64,000 nucleotides of DNA from Pseudomonas sp. R84 (GCF_009834515.1 NZ_CP019426.1:2035501-2099500), one strand, 5' to 3'. Shown: positions 33,644-42,669, counted from the stretch's first letter. Notes: generated by a model from the sequence alone, not told the origin. Program-made: numbers and translations.

Positions 33644-33772
33644 AGCTCTGGAAATCCCGTTAGTAAAAAATATCCCAAAGGTAGCGCAGGGTCTTTTTTC
33701 AAGACCAATAGTAATTTTGATGTTGAGTGAGAGTGCGTGAAGCCATTGAGCATGTTTGTAGATGGTTTTCAC
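33644..33772 (-). pseudogene. Orphan Rhs toxin C-terminal fragment
   Basis: About 43 residues ending SLNIKITIGLEKRPCATFGI and FFTNGISRA. The pattern matches the last 30 residues of the intact Rhs toxin (SIRLIIQREAKAPLGYFILT, then GFVNDK): alternating hydrophobic strands around a central Pro-containing turn and a final T-x-G. It runs directly into the frameshifted immunity gene. This is the remnant of a displaced toxin tip left behind when a new one was acquired. The fragment has no proper start and cannot make a working toxin. Confidence 0.65.
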
Positions 33773-33778
33773 ACTACA

Positions 33779-33796
33779 GGGCCTGTTTTCAGGCCC
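33779..33796. other. GGGCCTG hairpin upstream of the orphan module
   Basis: GGGCCTG and CAGGCCC around TTTT, almost identical to 33304-33323. Neither has a long T-run, so these may be recombination scars rather than terminators. Confidence 0.55.
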
Positions 33797-33869
33797 TATT
33801 GGAAGTAAGTGGTGATTTGGTAGTTTCCTTCGACTGGATGATGTTTTTTAAAAATCAATGATCGATCGT

Positions 33870-34172
33870 TTACCTCCGTTTTTTTAGTAAAAGCTTAACG
33901 TGATCTAGCCATTCGATCCCATTCGGCCATTCATGCCAGTAGCAGTAACAACATCCTATTTCTTTGAGTAAAAAACTCCGTAAGTCAGTTTCTGTAAGAT
34001 TTAGCGCCAATAGGGTTTCAATTTCTTTTGCGACATCGAGCAATGTTACTTCCTCGGAGTCTGCTATGAACGACTTGATAATGTCGTCTGCCCGTGCTGA
34101 CTCACACATCCAGTCTTCATGGAAATATGCGCCGAGGAATTGAAAGAGCTGGGGGTGATCATCATTTGTCAT
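33870..34172 (-). CDS. CdiI-type immunity protein of the Rhs toxin
   Basis: A 100-residue acidic protein starting MTNDDHPQLFQFLGAYFHED and continuing W. The FxGAYFHxDW block at residues 12-21 and the YCYWHEW segment near 75-81 are the family hallmarks of contact-dependent inhibition immunity proteins. Its start lies 11 bases inside the 3' end of rhs, so the pair is translationally coupled. It should bind and neutralise the RNase-like toxin domain in the producing cell. Base composition is AT-rich like the toxin tip and unlike the Rhs body. Confidence 0.87.
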   Translation of the reverse strand: MTNDDHPQLFQFLGAYFHEDWMCESARADDIIKSFIADSEEVTLLDVAKEIETLLALNLTETDLRSFLLKEIGCCYCYWHEWPNGIEWLDHVKLLLKKRR

Positions 34173-37100
34173 TTACGAATCCTGTCAAAATGAAATAGCC
34201 GAGAGGTGCTTTTGCCTCACGTTGGATTATCAGCCTAATGCTGAATAGCGGTTCCAGCTTCCCGCTCTGCCGAACAACACCTACGCCTGCCGGAGCAATT
34301 GTAGGTTCATTGATAACAAGTTTCTTTCCCTTACCTTTGAGAAAACTGTCTATCTTGTTTTGATTGTTTTTGATCACGGCTGAAATAGAGGATTCGGCTT
34401 CAGTTCTAGTGAGAAATGTGGAGGCAATGGGTATGTTTGGCTCTGCTTTTAACCTATGTCTTAGCTGGGCCTCAGATCGTTCGACATGTTTTTCATAAAC
34501 ATGCCCTCCCCGAGAGTCGTTTGCCTTCAAACCACCTCCTGGAACTATCTCACTATAGGGTCCATCAGCTTGTATTGCTCCCGGACACGGAGTGCAAGTC
34601 AACCCCAACGGATCCACCCACCCCGTCGGATTCGGCACGTACTGGTACTGATTCAACCCACCGGCCAACTTGATCGGATCCGGCGTCAGATACCGTCCCA
34701 GCCGCGGGTCGTAGTACCGGTGCCGGTTGTAATGCAGGCCGCTTTCCCCGTCGAAATACTGCCCCTGAAAGCGCAGCGGCTGATTCAGGTAGTCGTCGCC
34801 GGCCAGGGTCAGCGTGGCGACTTTGCCGTAGGCGTCGTATTGCGCGGACCAGACGATGTCGCCGCTGTAGTCGGTGAGTTCCTGCGGGGTGCCGAGATGA
34901 TCGAGTTGGTAGTAGAACGGGCAGGCCTTTTTCGGGCCTTTGCCGTCGAGCAGCGCGAGCGGGCGGAAGGTGCCGGGTTCGTAGACGTAGCTGCGGTATT
35001 CGTGTTCGCTGCTTTCAGCGACGAGGTGGTCGCCTTGCCAGAAGAATTCGGTGGTGGCGTCGCCGACGGTTTTGCGGATGCGTCGGCCGAAAGCGTCGTA
35101 GGCGTAAGTCGCGGTCTGGCCGTCGGGGCGGGTCAGGCCTATCAGGCGGTGCTGGCTGTCGTAGCGGTATGCAGTGACGAGAGTTTGCGCGCGGCCGCGG
35201 CGTTCGCGGATCAGGTTGCCGAAGGCGTCGTAGTCGTAATGGCGGTCGCCCTGCATGAGCAGGCGGTTGCCTTTGATTTGACTCGGGCCGGGGCGGTCCT
35301 GCATCAGCAGGTTGCCGGCCGGGTCGTGGGCGAAGCTTTCCGGCAGTTCGTCGCGCGAGTGGCGTACGCGAATGAGGCGGTCGAGGGCGTCGTAGCCGTA
35401 GGTGCGCTGGCCGTGGCGGCTGTCGGCGATGTGCGCGAGATTGCCGTTGGCGTTGTAGGCATAATCGCGGCGATACAACGCATCGCGCTGATGGCCTACG
35501 GCGTGGGCGAGTAATCGTCCCTGGTCGTCGTAGGTATATTCGCTGAGCAGCAGACCTTGCTGACGTTGCCTTTCGCGTCCGGACTGATAGACGTGACGGG
35601 TCAGCGGCGTGCCGTTGAGGTCGATGTCGGTCAGCGCGCCGCCCTTGGCGTGGCGGTAATCGAGCACGCTGTTGTCCGGTAGACGCAGGCGCTTGAGCTG
35701 ACCGCAGGCGTCGTAGCGGTAACGCAGAGTGCCCCAGCCCTGATGCTCGGTGATCAAGCGGTCCTGGCGGTCGTACTCGAAGGCGAGCGGATGGTTCTGG
35801 CCATCGTCGACGCTGACCAGTCGGCCGAGGCGATCGTATTGGTAGGTGACCTTGATCCCATCGGGCAGGGTTTTGACTAACAGCCGGCCAGCGGCATCGC
35901 GCTCATAAGCGGTGAGCAGACAAGAGCCGTCATCGCCGAACTCGGTTTTCTCCAGCAGATGGCCGTTGAGGTCATAGGCATACGCGGTACGCCGGCTATC
36001 AAAACCGCTTTCCTGGCGAATCAGCCCGGTCGGCGTGTAATCGAGCCGGTATTTTTCCCCCGATTCGTTTTCGATCTCGGTGAGCAATAACTGCGCATGG
36101 TCGTAGCGATACTGCACCTGCGTGCCGTCGGGGTTGATTCGCCGCGAAACCAGGTGCAGGTCGTCGTCATACTCATAACGGGTGATGCGCCCCAGTTCAT
36201 CGCGCTCGGCAATGACCTGACCGTAGGCGCCGTAGCTGTAGGCGCGAGTGCTGCCGGTAGGAAAAGTCGTCTGAATCAGTCGGCCAACGGCGTCCCAATG
36301 CTGGCGGGTGACCGCACCGTGTTCGTCTGCGGTTGTGGTCCGGCGCCCCAGTGCATCGTAGGAAAAACGCCGCACGCCACCGTCGGGCAGGGTTTCCTCG
36401 GTCAACTGGCCGAGGTTGTTCCAGACCAAGCGATGGCGGCTGCTGTCCGGATAACGGATCGACAGCAACTGACCCCAGGTGTCGTAGTAGTAATGGGTGA
36501 CCTGACCATCGGGGTCGACCGCTTCGGTGACATCGCCCTCGGCATTGCGCCGGTAGATCCACACCGCCTCGCCGCGCGAACGCCGATGCAAGAAACCGTT
36601 GCGATACTCGTAGGACGTGGGCGCCTCGTCCGGCGGAATCAGCGCGATCAGCCGTCCGACCTCGTCGTAGCGGTATTCGGTGACCGCCCCCAAGGCATCC
36701 TGCTCGGCGATCAACCGCCCCGATGAGTCATAGGCCTTGAGCTGCTCGCCACCATCCGCCGAGACTTTACGCACCAGCCGCGCACGCTCGTCGTGGACGT
36801 ACGTTTCTTCGGTGCCATCGACGTAATGCACCGCGACACTGCCGTCGTCGTTCCAGACGTAGCGCGTGTCCATCTGCGAAAACGAGGCCCAATGCCTGAC
36901 ACAGCGAGAAGCCTTGCCCGAACGTTCCCACTCCCAGAAAAAACTCGCGCCACCGGCCAGTTGCCGCTGCAGAATCACGTGAGCGTCGTCGTAGTCGTAA
37001 CGCTCGCTGTCACCGACGGCGTTGCTCGCTTCGATCAGGTGCTGATAGGCGTCGTAGCGGTAACTGACCAGCGCCTGTTCGGTGCTCCAGGCACCGTCGC

Positions 37101-38949
37101 GAAACACCTGGTAATCCACACCAACCAACTGCGCGCGGTCATAGCGCAACAGCAGCGAACGCCCGGCGCCGTTGTCCAGGCGCTGCACCCGGTCAGAGCG
37201 ATCGCGCTGCACCGTCAGACGATTGCCATAGGCATCGCTGATCGCCGTCAGCCGTCCCGCGCGAAAGTGATAAAACCGCGCCGCGTCCCCGGCCAGTGCG
37301 AGGATCAGCTCTTCCGGCTCATCGCCCAGAAAAATCGCCGCCCGCGATAGGCTGTTGTGAATCGCCGGTCGTTCAACGCTCGGCAACGGAAAACGAGTAC
37401 ACCGGTTTTCGTGGTCGACCCAGACCACAGAGTCGCCCTCAAACGCCAGTCGATGCGCCAGCGAATGGCTCCAGCCAAACCCCAACCCAACATCGATTTC
37501 GGCGGCACTGCTGCGATACAACCGCGTGAATTCAAACGGCAACACGCCATCGAGCACGGCATCAGTCAGGGTCAGCAGTTCTTCACCGGTGACCATCGAC
37601 ACCGGGCAACCGTTGGTGCAGGTGTGGGGCACACAATCAGCGCTGTCACCGTTGGGATTTTTCGCCTGATCCGGCGAGTCGTCATGCGGCTCATGTCGCT
37701 CGATCCGGCTCGAACCGCCAGACTTGTCCCGCACAACAGGCGCCGGATTCGGCACCGTCAACACCACAGAATCGGCCTGACGAATGTTCAGCGGTATCGA
37801 CGGTGTCGGTTTCAACTCAACGTCACGCACATTGAGCATCAGTGGCTTCAAAACGCTGGCATGCCGCGTCAAATCCGCCGAGGACGTCAGTTCGGCCAAG
37901 CGCAACGCCGAGGCCGCCAGCCATTCCCGCGCCCGTGGCGACTTGACCTTCGCCAGCACCTTGCTGCTCAAGCGCACCGGCACGCCGACGCCACCCGACA
38001 ACCCCATCAGCAGAAAACTGATCAGCAGTTCGACCCGCACCTCGGCTACCACTTCAGCTACATACTGCGGCGGCAGCATCTTCAGCCAACTGGTGAACGC
38101 GGCCAGATGAATGAACAGCAAAGGCTCGTCACTGAGGATCAGCAGACCATTGGCAATGGCGTCGCTGGAGGCATTCAACAACGCCTCAAGCTCGGCCTCA
38201 CTGAGGTACTCCAGCAGTTTTTCACTGTTGGCCTGCAGGTCGGCGAGCAGGCCGAATACCTGTTTGATGTCGTCCCAAACGCCATTCAGGGCTTTCTCGA
38301 ACCCGCGCCAGTCGGCCTGCTGCAACTGGCCGTAACGGTCAAGAAATCCGGCGCTGGAGAACTCCGTCCACTGGGGCTGAAACCCTGCCCACTCAGCGCG
38401 CAGCCAGCCTTCCAGGCCTGCAATGACACCTTCATAAGAGGCATACAGCGCACGCACATGGTCCGTGGACACATCGGGAAAGAAGGTGATGCGATAACGC
38501 TGGCCCCGATCGCAGTTGGTCACCTGCAGAATGCCGCTGGGGCCGATGGTGTAATGCAGCGCTTCGCCGAAAGTCAGCACGCCGCCGACATCGGCAAGCA
38601 CCGGTTCGAGGGTTACCGGGGTGTTGCCAATCGGCACAAACCGCGCGGCGTCGAATATGTGCACCAGCGTCAACGTCCCGCTGGCCGGGCACATGACCAC
38701 CGATGAACTGAGCGGTTGGCGCGACTTGATCGGCGCGCTGAGGCGCACGTCGTTGCCGACAGTGAACACCTGCTCGACCTCCAGCGCGGTGCCTGTCCAG
38801 AACTGCTCGGCCCAGGCGTCGTAGTGGTTCAGGCACAGGCGGAATTCGCGGATCAGGTGTTCGAAGTCCGGCTCGTCCGGGTTCAAAGCAGCAACAACGA
38901 GCAGGCCGATGCTGTTGTTCAGGGCCAGCAGCCGATCGGTTGGAAGCAT
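34162..38949 (-). CDS. Rhs polymorphic toxin with RNase A-like C-terminal domain
   Basis: About 1,595 residues (a GTG six codons upstream is an alternative start). Residues 1-430 are an N-terminal region with a hydrophobic patch (LLISFLLMGLSGGVGVP). A DUF6531-like segment (CTNGCPVSMVTGEELL) follows, then about 900 residues of YD repeats forming the Rhs shell. The Rhs core ends in RYYDPRLGRYLTPDPIKLAG and the NPTGWVDPLGL cleavage motif. The last 145 residues (34162-34599) are the toxin: GGHVYEKHV, TFLTRTEAE and a final FILTGF strand fit the bacterial RNase A-like (CdiA-CT) family. No VgrG, PAAR or EagR gene is near. Confidence 0.93.
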   Translation of the reverse strand: MLPTDRLLALNNSIGLLVVAALNPDEPDFEHLIREFRLCLNHYDAWAEQFWTGTALEVEQVFTVGNDVRLSAPIKSRQPLSSSVVMCPASGTLTLVHIFDAARFVPIGNTPVTLEPVLADVGGVLTFGEALHYTIGPSGILQVTNCDRGQRYRITFFPDVSTDHVRALYASYEGVIAGLEGWLRAEWAGFQPQWTEFSSAGFLDRYGQLQQADWRGFEKALNGVWDDIKQVFGLLADLQANSEKLLEYLSEAELEALLNASSDAIANGLLILSDEPLLFIHLAAFTSWLKMLPPQYVAEVVAEVRVELLISFLLMGLSGGVGVPVRLSSKVLAKVKSPRAREWLAASALRLAELTSSADLTRHASVLKPLMLNVRDVELKPTPSIPLNIRQADSVVLTVPNPAPVVRDKSGGSSRIERHEPHDDSPDQAKNPNGDSADCVPHTCTNGCPVSMVTGEELLTLTDAVLDGVLPFEFTRLYRSSAAEIDVGLGFGWSHSLAHRLAFEGDSVVWVDHENRCTRFPLPSVERPAIHNSLSRAAIFLGDEPEELILALAGDAARFYHFRAGRLTAISDAYGNRLTVQRDRSDRVQRLDNGAGRSLLLRYDRAQLVGVDYQVFRDGAWSTEQALVSYRYDAYQHLIEASNAVGDSERYDYDDAHVILQRQLAGGASFFWEWERSGKASRCVRHWASFSQMDTRYVWNDDGSVAVHYVDGTEETYVHDERARLVRKVSADGGEQLKAYDSSGRLIAEQDALGAVTEYRYDEVGRLIALIPPDEAPTSYEYRNGFLHRRSRGEAVWIYRRNAEGDVTEAVDPDGQVTHYYYDTWGQLLSIRYPDSSRHRLVWNNLGQLTEETLPDGGVRRFSYDALGRRTTTADEHGAVTRQHWDAVGRLIQTTFPTGSTRAYSYGAYGQVIAERDELGRITRYEYDDDLHLVSRRINPDGTQVQYRYDHAQLLLTEIENESGEKYRLDYTPTGLIRQESGFDSRRTAYAYDLNGHLLEKTEFGDDGSCLLTAYERDAAGRLLVKTLPDGIKVTYQYDRLGRLVSVDDGQNHPLAFEYDRQDRLITEHQGWGTLRYRYDACGQLKRLRLPDNSVLDYRHAKGGALTDIDLNGTPLTRHVYQSGRERQRQQGLLLSEYTYDDQGRLLAHAVGHQRDALYRRDYAYNANGNLAHIADSRHGQRTYGYDALDRLIRVRHSRDELPESFAHDPAGNLLMQDRPGPSQIKGNRLLMQGDRHYDYDAFGNLIRERRGRAQTLVTAYRYDSQHRLIGLTRPDGQTATYAYDAFGRRIRKTVGDATTEFFWQGDHLVAESSEHEYRSYVYEPGTFRPLALLDGKGPKKACPFYYQLDHLGTPQELTDYSGDIVWSAQYDAYGKVATLTLAGDDYLNQPLRFQGQYFDGESGLHYNRHRYYDPRLGRYLTPDPIKLAGGLNQYQYVPNPTGWVDPLGLTCTPCPGAIQADGPYSEIVPGGGLKANDSRGGHVYEKHVERSEAQLRHRLKAEPNIPIASTFLTRTEAESSISAVIKNNQNKIDSFLKGKGKKLVINEPTIAPAGVGVVRQSGKLEPLFSIRLIIQREAKAPLGYFILTGFVNDK

Positions 38950-39192
38950 TCGCAGTCTCTCGCGCACATCAAAAAGGTGCGGGGACTTTGCGGGGGATCA
39001 ATCAGGAAAGAAGTCGGGCGAGTAGGCAATACCTGTAGGATGTTTCGCTGAATTGTTACGAGTCGTTCATCGCTGCGATGGACATTGCCGTTGCTCAATG
39101 TCCGTCGCGCTCGTTATGCTGCTGAACCCTTTAATCAGATCCGCGTAGTGGCGCCAACTGTGCCGCCCGGGATGTCTTTGTTAACGGATCCG

Positions 39193-39891
39193 ATGATGAA
39201 TGCACCGCTGAAGGCGTTCGGCCCGATCAAGGCCGTGATTTTCGATATGGACGGTTTGCTGCTGGACACCGAGGGCATTTACACCGAAGTCACCTCGTTG
39301 ATTGCCGGGCGCTACGGGCGCACCTTCGACTGGAGCATCAAGCAGAACATCATTGGTCGCGGGGCCAACGATCTGGCGAACTACGTGGTGCAGGCACTGG
39401 ATCTGCCGATCACCGCCGAAGAGTTTCTGGTGATTCGCGAGCCGCTGATGCGCGAACGTTTTCCCACCGCACAAGCGATGCCGGGCGCAGAGGAATTGAT
39501 TCGCCATCTCAAGGCGCACAACATCCCGATTGCTGTTGGCACCAGTTCCTCGCGTCAATCGTTCGGCCAGAAAACCACGCTGCACCGTGACTGGTTTGCG
39601 TTGTTCGACTTCATCGTCACGGCAGACGACCCGGAAGTCGGCGCGGCCAAACCGGCGCCGGATATCTTCCTGACCGCTGCCCGTCGTTTGGGTGTCGCGC
39701 CTGAAGATTGTCTGGTGTTCGAGGATTCGCCGTTTGGCGTGACCGCTGCGAAAGCCGCAGGCATGACCGCGATTGCGATCCCCGATGCTGCCATGGCCGA
39801 TGAAAAGTACGCACACGCCGACGGGATTCTGCGCACACTGAAAGCGTTTACTCCGAGTGCTTGCGGCTTGCCGGCGCTGGAATGGGCGTAA
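39193..39891 (+). CDS. HAD-superfamily phosphatase (beta-phosphoglucomutase-like)
   Basis: A 232-residue HAD hydrolase. Motif I, FDMDGLLLDTEG, is near residue 17 (nucleophile and acid Asp); motif II in VGTSSSRQS; motif III/IV in KPAPDIFLTAARRLG and VFEDSPFGVTAAKAAGM. The motif DMDGLLLDTE and the alpha-helical cap place it with beta-phosphoglucomutase/GS1-like phosphatases. The substrate is unknown. Several in-frame starts exist (39172, 39193, 39196); 39193 has GGATCC upstream. Confidence 0.88.
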   Translation: MMNAPLKAFGPIKAVIFDMDGLLLDTEGIYTEVTSLIAGRYGRTFDWSIKQNIIGRGANDLANYVVQALDLPITAEEFLVIREPLMRERFPTAQAMPGAEELIRHLKAHNIPIAVGTSSSRQSFGQKTTLHRDWFALFDFIVTADDPEVGAAKPAPDIFLTAARRLGVAPEDCLVFEDSPFGVTAAKAAGMTAIAIPDAAMADEKYAHADGILRTLKAFTPSACGLPALEWA

Positions 39892-39900
39892 GCATCTGAC

Positions 39901-39946
39901 ACAAAAAACGCCGCCCCTCTGTAACAAGAGGGGCGGCGTTTTTCGT
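39901..39946 (+). terminator. Bidirectional terminator
   Basis: AAAAAACGCCGCCCCTCTGT and its complement ACAAGAGGGGCGGCGTTTTT fold into a strong stem with A/T runs on both sides, serving convergent genes. Confidence 0.9.
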
Positions 39947-39964
39947 TCAGGCGACCCGGAAAAA

Positions 39965-40711
39965 TCAGGCGCCGAAACCACCGTCGATGGTCAGGCTGGC
40001 ACCGGTGATGTAACCGGCTTCCGGGCCTGCCAGGTAGGCGACGAAACTGGCGATTTCTTCGGCTTTGCCGTAACGACCCACTGCCATCAACGGGATCAGG
40101 CTTTCGGCAAAGTCACCGTGCGCCGGGTTCATGTCGGTGTCGACCGGGCCGGGTTGCACGTTGTTGACGGTGATACCGCGTGGGCCGAGGTCGCGGGCCA
40201 GGCCTTTGGTCAGGCCGACCAGCGCTGATTTGCTCATCGCATACACACCGCCGCCGGCAAAGGGCATGCGGTCGGCGTTGGTGCTGCCGATGTTGATGAT
40301 GCGCGCGCCTTCGCCCATGTGCTTGGCGGCTTCCTGCGAGGCGATGAAGACGCTGCGGATGTTGATCGCCACGGTCTGGTCGAAGTCTTCGAGTTTGAAA
40401 TCTTCCAGTGGTGCGACGGCCAGCACGCCAGCGTTGTTGACCAGAATATCGACGCGGCCAAAGGCTTCGACGGTGGCGCTGACGGCGTGGCGAATGGCGG
40501 CGGCATCAGCGCTGTCAGCCTTGATCGCCAAGGCTTTGCCGCCGTTGGCGGTGATGCTGTTCTGCAATTCTTCGGCTTTGGCGGTGGAGCTGACGTAGGT
40601 GAAGGCTACTGCAGCGCCTTCAGCGGCCAGGCGTTTGACGATGGCTGCGCCGATACCACGGGAACCGCCTTGAATCAGAGCAACTTTACCGCTGAGGTGT
40701 TGAGTGGTCAT
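39965..40711 (-). CDS. SDR-family oxidoreductase
   Basis: A 248-residue short-chain dehydrogenase. The NAD(P)-binding motif is GGSRGIGAAI at residues 15-24, the NNAG motif near 90 (LVNNAGVL), and the catalytic tetrad in INIGSTNADRM (Ser), YAMSKSAL (Tyr and Lys). The Thr-Gly-GFGA C-terminus is normal. It is closest to 3-oxoacyl-ACP-reductase-like enzymes of unknown substrate. It is divergent from the LysR gene 127 bases away, which is the usual arrangement for a regulated target. Confidence 0.93.
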   Translation of the reverse strand: MTTQHLSGKVALIQGGSRGIGAAIVKRLAAEGAAVAFTYVSSTAKAEELQNSITANGGKALAIKADSADAAAIRHAVSATVEAFGRVDILVNNAGVLAVAPLEDFKLEDFDQTVAINIRSVFIASQEAAKHMGEGARIINIGSTNADRMPFAGGGVYAMSKSALVGLTKGLARDLGPRGITVNNVQPGPVDTDMNPAHGDFAESLIPLMAVGRYGKAEEIASFVAYLAGPEAGYITGASLTIDGGFGA

Positions 40712-40791
40712 GTTCGATCTCCAGAGTGGTCAAGGCAGGAATGCCTTGGTATTGGTGCCGAGTATCGGCGTGGTATCGACAACTGTGTAGA

Positions 40792-40842
40792 CCATGATTG
40801 CTATAGTCTGTGTAAACCAGAAGTTTATAGTGGCAATCATGG
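40792..40842. promoter_or_regulatory. Inverted repeat in the SDR/LysR divergent promoter
   Basis: CCATGATTGC at 40792-40801 and GCAATCATGG at 40833-40842 are perfect complements 31 bases apart, with TATAG beside both arms. The right arm contains the LysR start codon. It may be the regulator's binding site or a translational hairpin. Confidence 0.6.
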
Positions 40843-41765
40843 AAACCTTCAGCAGCATTGAATGCTTCGTGCGCAGCGCCGAAGTCGGCAGCTTTGCCGA
40901 GGCCGCGCGACGCTTGAGCCTGACCCCGGCAGCCGTCGGCAAAAGTGTGGCCAAACTCGAAGTGCGGCTCGGCGTGCGGCTGTTCCAGCGTAGTACACGC
41001 AGCCTGACGCTGACCGAGGCCGGGCAACTTTTCCTGGATCAGGTCAGTGGCAGTTTGACGACGATTCAAAATGCCGTGGCCAATCTGTCCAGTGTCGAAG
41101 GCCTGCCGGCGGGAACGCTGAAAGTCAGCATGGGCGCAGCATTTGGCTGTCTGCATATCGTGCCGATGCTCGGTGAGTTTCTACGACGATATCCCGCGAT
41201 CAATCCGGACTGGCATTTCGATAATCGACAGGTTGATCTGATCGGGCAGGGCTTTGATGCGGCCATTGGTGGTGGTTTTGAACTGCCGCAAGGGGTGATC
41301 GCACGCAAGTTGAGCCCGGCGCACCGTATATTGGTGGCATCCAAAGATTATCTAAAGGCCAACCCCAAGATCATCGATCCAGACGACCTCAGCCATCACG
41401 ACGGCATTCTGATCCGCTCGCCGCAAACCGGACGCGTGCGTTCCTGGCAATTGACCGGACGTAATCCACAGAACTGTCAGCCGTTGATGCTCAAGGCGCG
41501 AATGACCATGAGTGATTCCGAGGCGGCTTGCAGGACAGCAGCACAAGGCTTGGGAATCGCGCTGGTGAGTATGCCTTTTGCGGTGGGCTATCTGCAGGCC
41601 GGGACATTGCAGCGGGTGTTGCCGGACTGGTTTGTTGATGATGGCAATATCTCGATCTATTACGCCGAACATAAATTGTTGCCTGGCAAGACTCGGGCGT
41701 TTGTGGATTTTGTGATTGAGCAGTTTGCGGAGCAGGGGTTGGCGCGACGGTTCAGTGCGATTTGA
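40839..41765 (+). CDS. LysR-family transcriptional regulator
   Basis: A 308-residue regulator. The winged helix-turn-helix is at residues 1-60 (FVRSAEVGSFAEAARRLSLTPAAVGKSVAKLEVRLG), followed by the linker helix and a periplasmic-binding-protein-like effector domain. It probably controls the divergent SDR gene and itself through the shared promoter region. The ATG at 40839 lies within an inverted repeat arm. The effector cannot be predicted. Confidence 0.94.
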   Translation: METFSSIECFVRSAEVGSFAEAARRLSLTPAAVGKSVAKLEVRLGVRLFQRSTRSLTLTEAGQLFLDQVSGSLTTIQNAVANLSSVEGLPAGTLKVSMGAAFGCLHIVPMLGEFLRRYPAINPDWHFDNRQVDLIGQGFDAAIGGGFELPQGVIARKLSPAHRILVASKDYLKANPKIIDPDDLSHHDGILIRSPQTGRVRSWQLTGRNPQNCQPLMLKARMTMSDSEAACRTAAQGLGIALVSMPFAVGYLQAGTLQRVLPDWFVDDGNISIYYAEHKLLPGKTRAFVDFVIEQFAEQGLARRFSAI

Positions 41766-41791
41766 GTAAGGCATCAGATCGAGTTGTGGCC

Positions 41792-41857
41792 TTCGCGAGC
41801 AGGCTCGCTCCCACATTTGGAATGCGTTTCCCCTGTGGGAGCGAACCTGCTCGCGAA
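41792..41857. repeat. REP-like palindrome, GCGAGCAGGC class
   Basis: TTCGCGAGCAGGCTCGCTCC and its near-complement ending TGCTCGCGAA, between convergent genes. Confidence 0.9.
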
Positions 41858-41886
41858 TGGGTCGACTCGGTTTTTCGCTGATGACC

Positions 41887-42615
41887 TCAGCGGGCAAACC
41901 GCCCCGGCCAGCCAATGATGGTCTTCGGTCGCGGTGTCGCGTAAGTCCGCACTTTCGAGGTTGATAACTTCAGTCGAACCAGCGATTCCGCAATCGTCAC
42001 CGCCGCCGTCACTCCATCCACCACTGGCACCCCGGTACGCCGACGAATCTGCTCATCCAGCCCGGCCATGCCGCCGCAACCCAGGCAGATCACCTCGGCT
42101 TTGTCCTGCGTCACCGCCAGTTCTGCCTGATGCACGATGGCTTCCAAGGCACGCTGCGGCTCGTGTTCCAGTTCCAGCACCGCCAAACCACTGGCCCGTA
42201 CCGAAGCGCAGCGGTCCCACAGACCGGACAGTTTCAACCGATCCTCAATCAGCGGCACGGTGCGATCCAGCGTGGTCACCACCGAATACGCATGCCCCAA
42301 AAACATCGCCGTACTCGCTGCAGCATCGGTGATGTCCACCACCGGCACGTTGAGCAATTCCTGCAAACCTTCACGACCATGTTCGCCGTAACCGGCCTGA
42401 ATCACCGCGTCGAACGGTTGATCGTAGGCCATCACCCGATCCATCACCGCGATGGCCGCCAGGTAGCTTTCAAAATTTCCTTCAATCGAATCGGCGCCGA
42501 AGTACGGCGTCAAACCGACGATTTCGGTACCGGGTGACGCAACGGCCTGCGCCGAACGGGCGATGGCCTCGGTGATGGACTCGGTGGTGTTGACGTTGAC
42601 CACGAGAATACGCAT
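41887..42615 (-). CDS. Asp/Glu/hydantoin racemase family protein
   Basis: A 242-residue racemase. It begins MRILVVNVNTTESITEAI. The two catalytic cysteine regions differ: the second is clear in ICLGCGGMAGLD near residue 180, while the first site has QAGYGEHGREG in place of the usual Cys. Members interconvert 5-substituted hydantoin or allantoin enantiomers. The gene is 54 bases downstream of an NCS1 permease gene on the same strand, so import and racemisation of a hydantoin or allantoin-like substrate is likely. The missing first Cys, if real, would leave a one-base mechanism in doubt. Confidence 0.88.
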   Translation of the reverse strand: MRILVVNVNTTESITEAIARSAQAVASPGTEIVGLTPYFGADSIEGNFESYLAAIAVMDRVMAYDQPFDAVIQAGYGEHGREGLQELLNVPVVDITDAAASTAMFLGHAYSVVTTLDRTVPLIEDRLKLSGLWDRCASVRASGLAVLELEHEPQRALEAIVHQAELAVTQDKAEVICLGCGGMAGLDEQIRRRTGVPVVDGVTAAVTIAESLVRLKLSTSKVRTYATPRPKTIIGWPGRFAR

Positions 42616-42669
42616 GGGGAAATCCTTATAGCGGGCAGTTCTGCGGCCCGAAACCGGGCCGCGAGGGAG

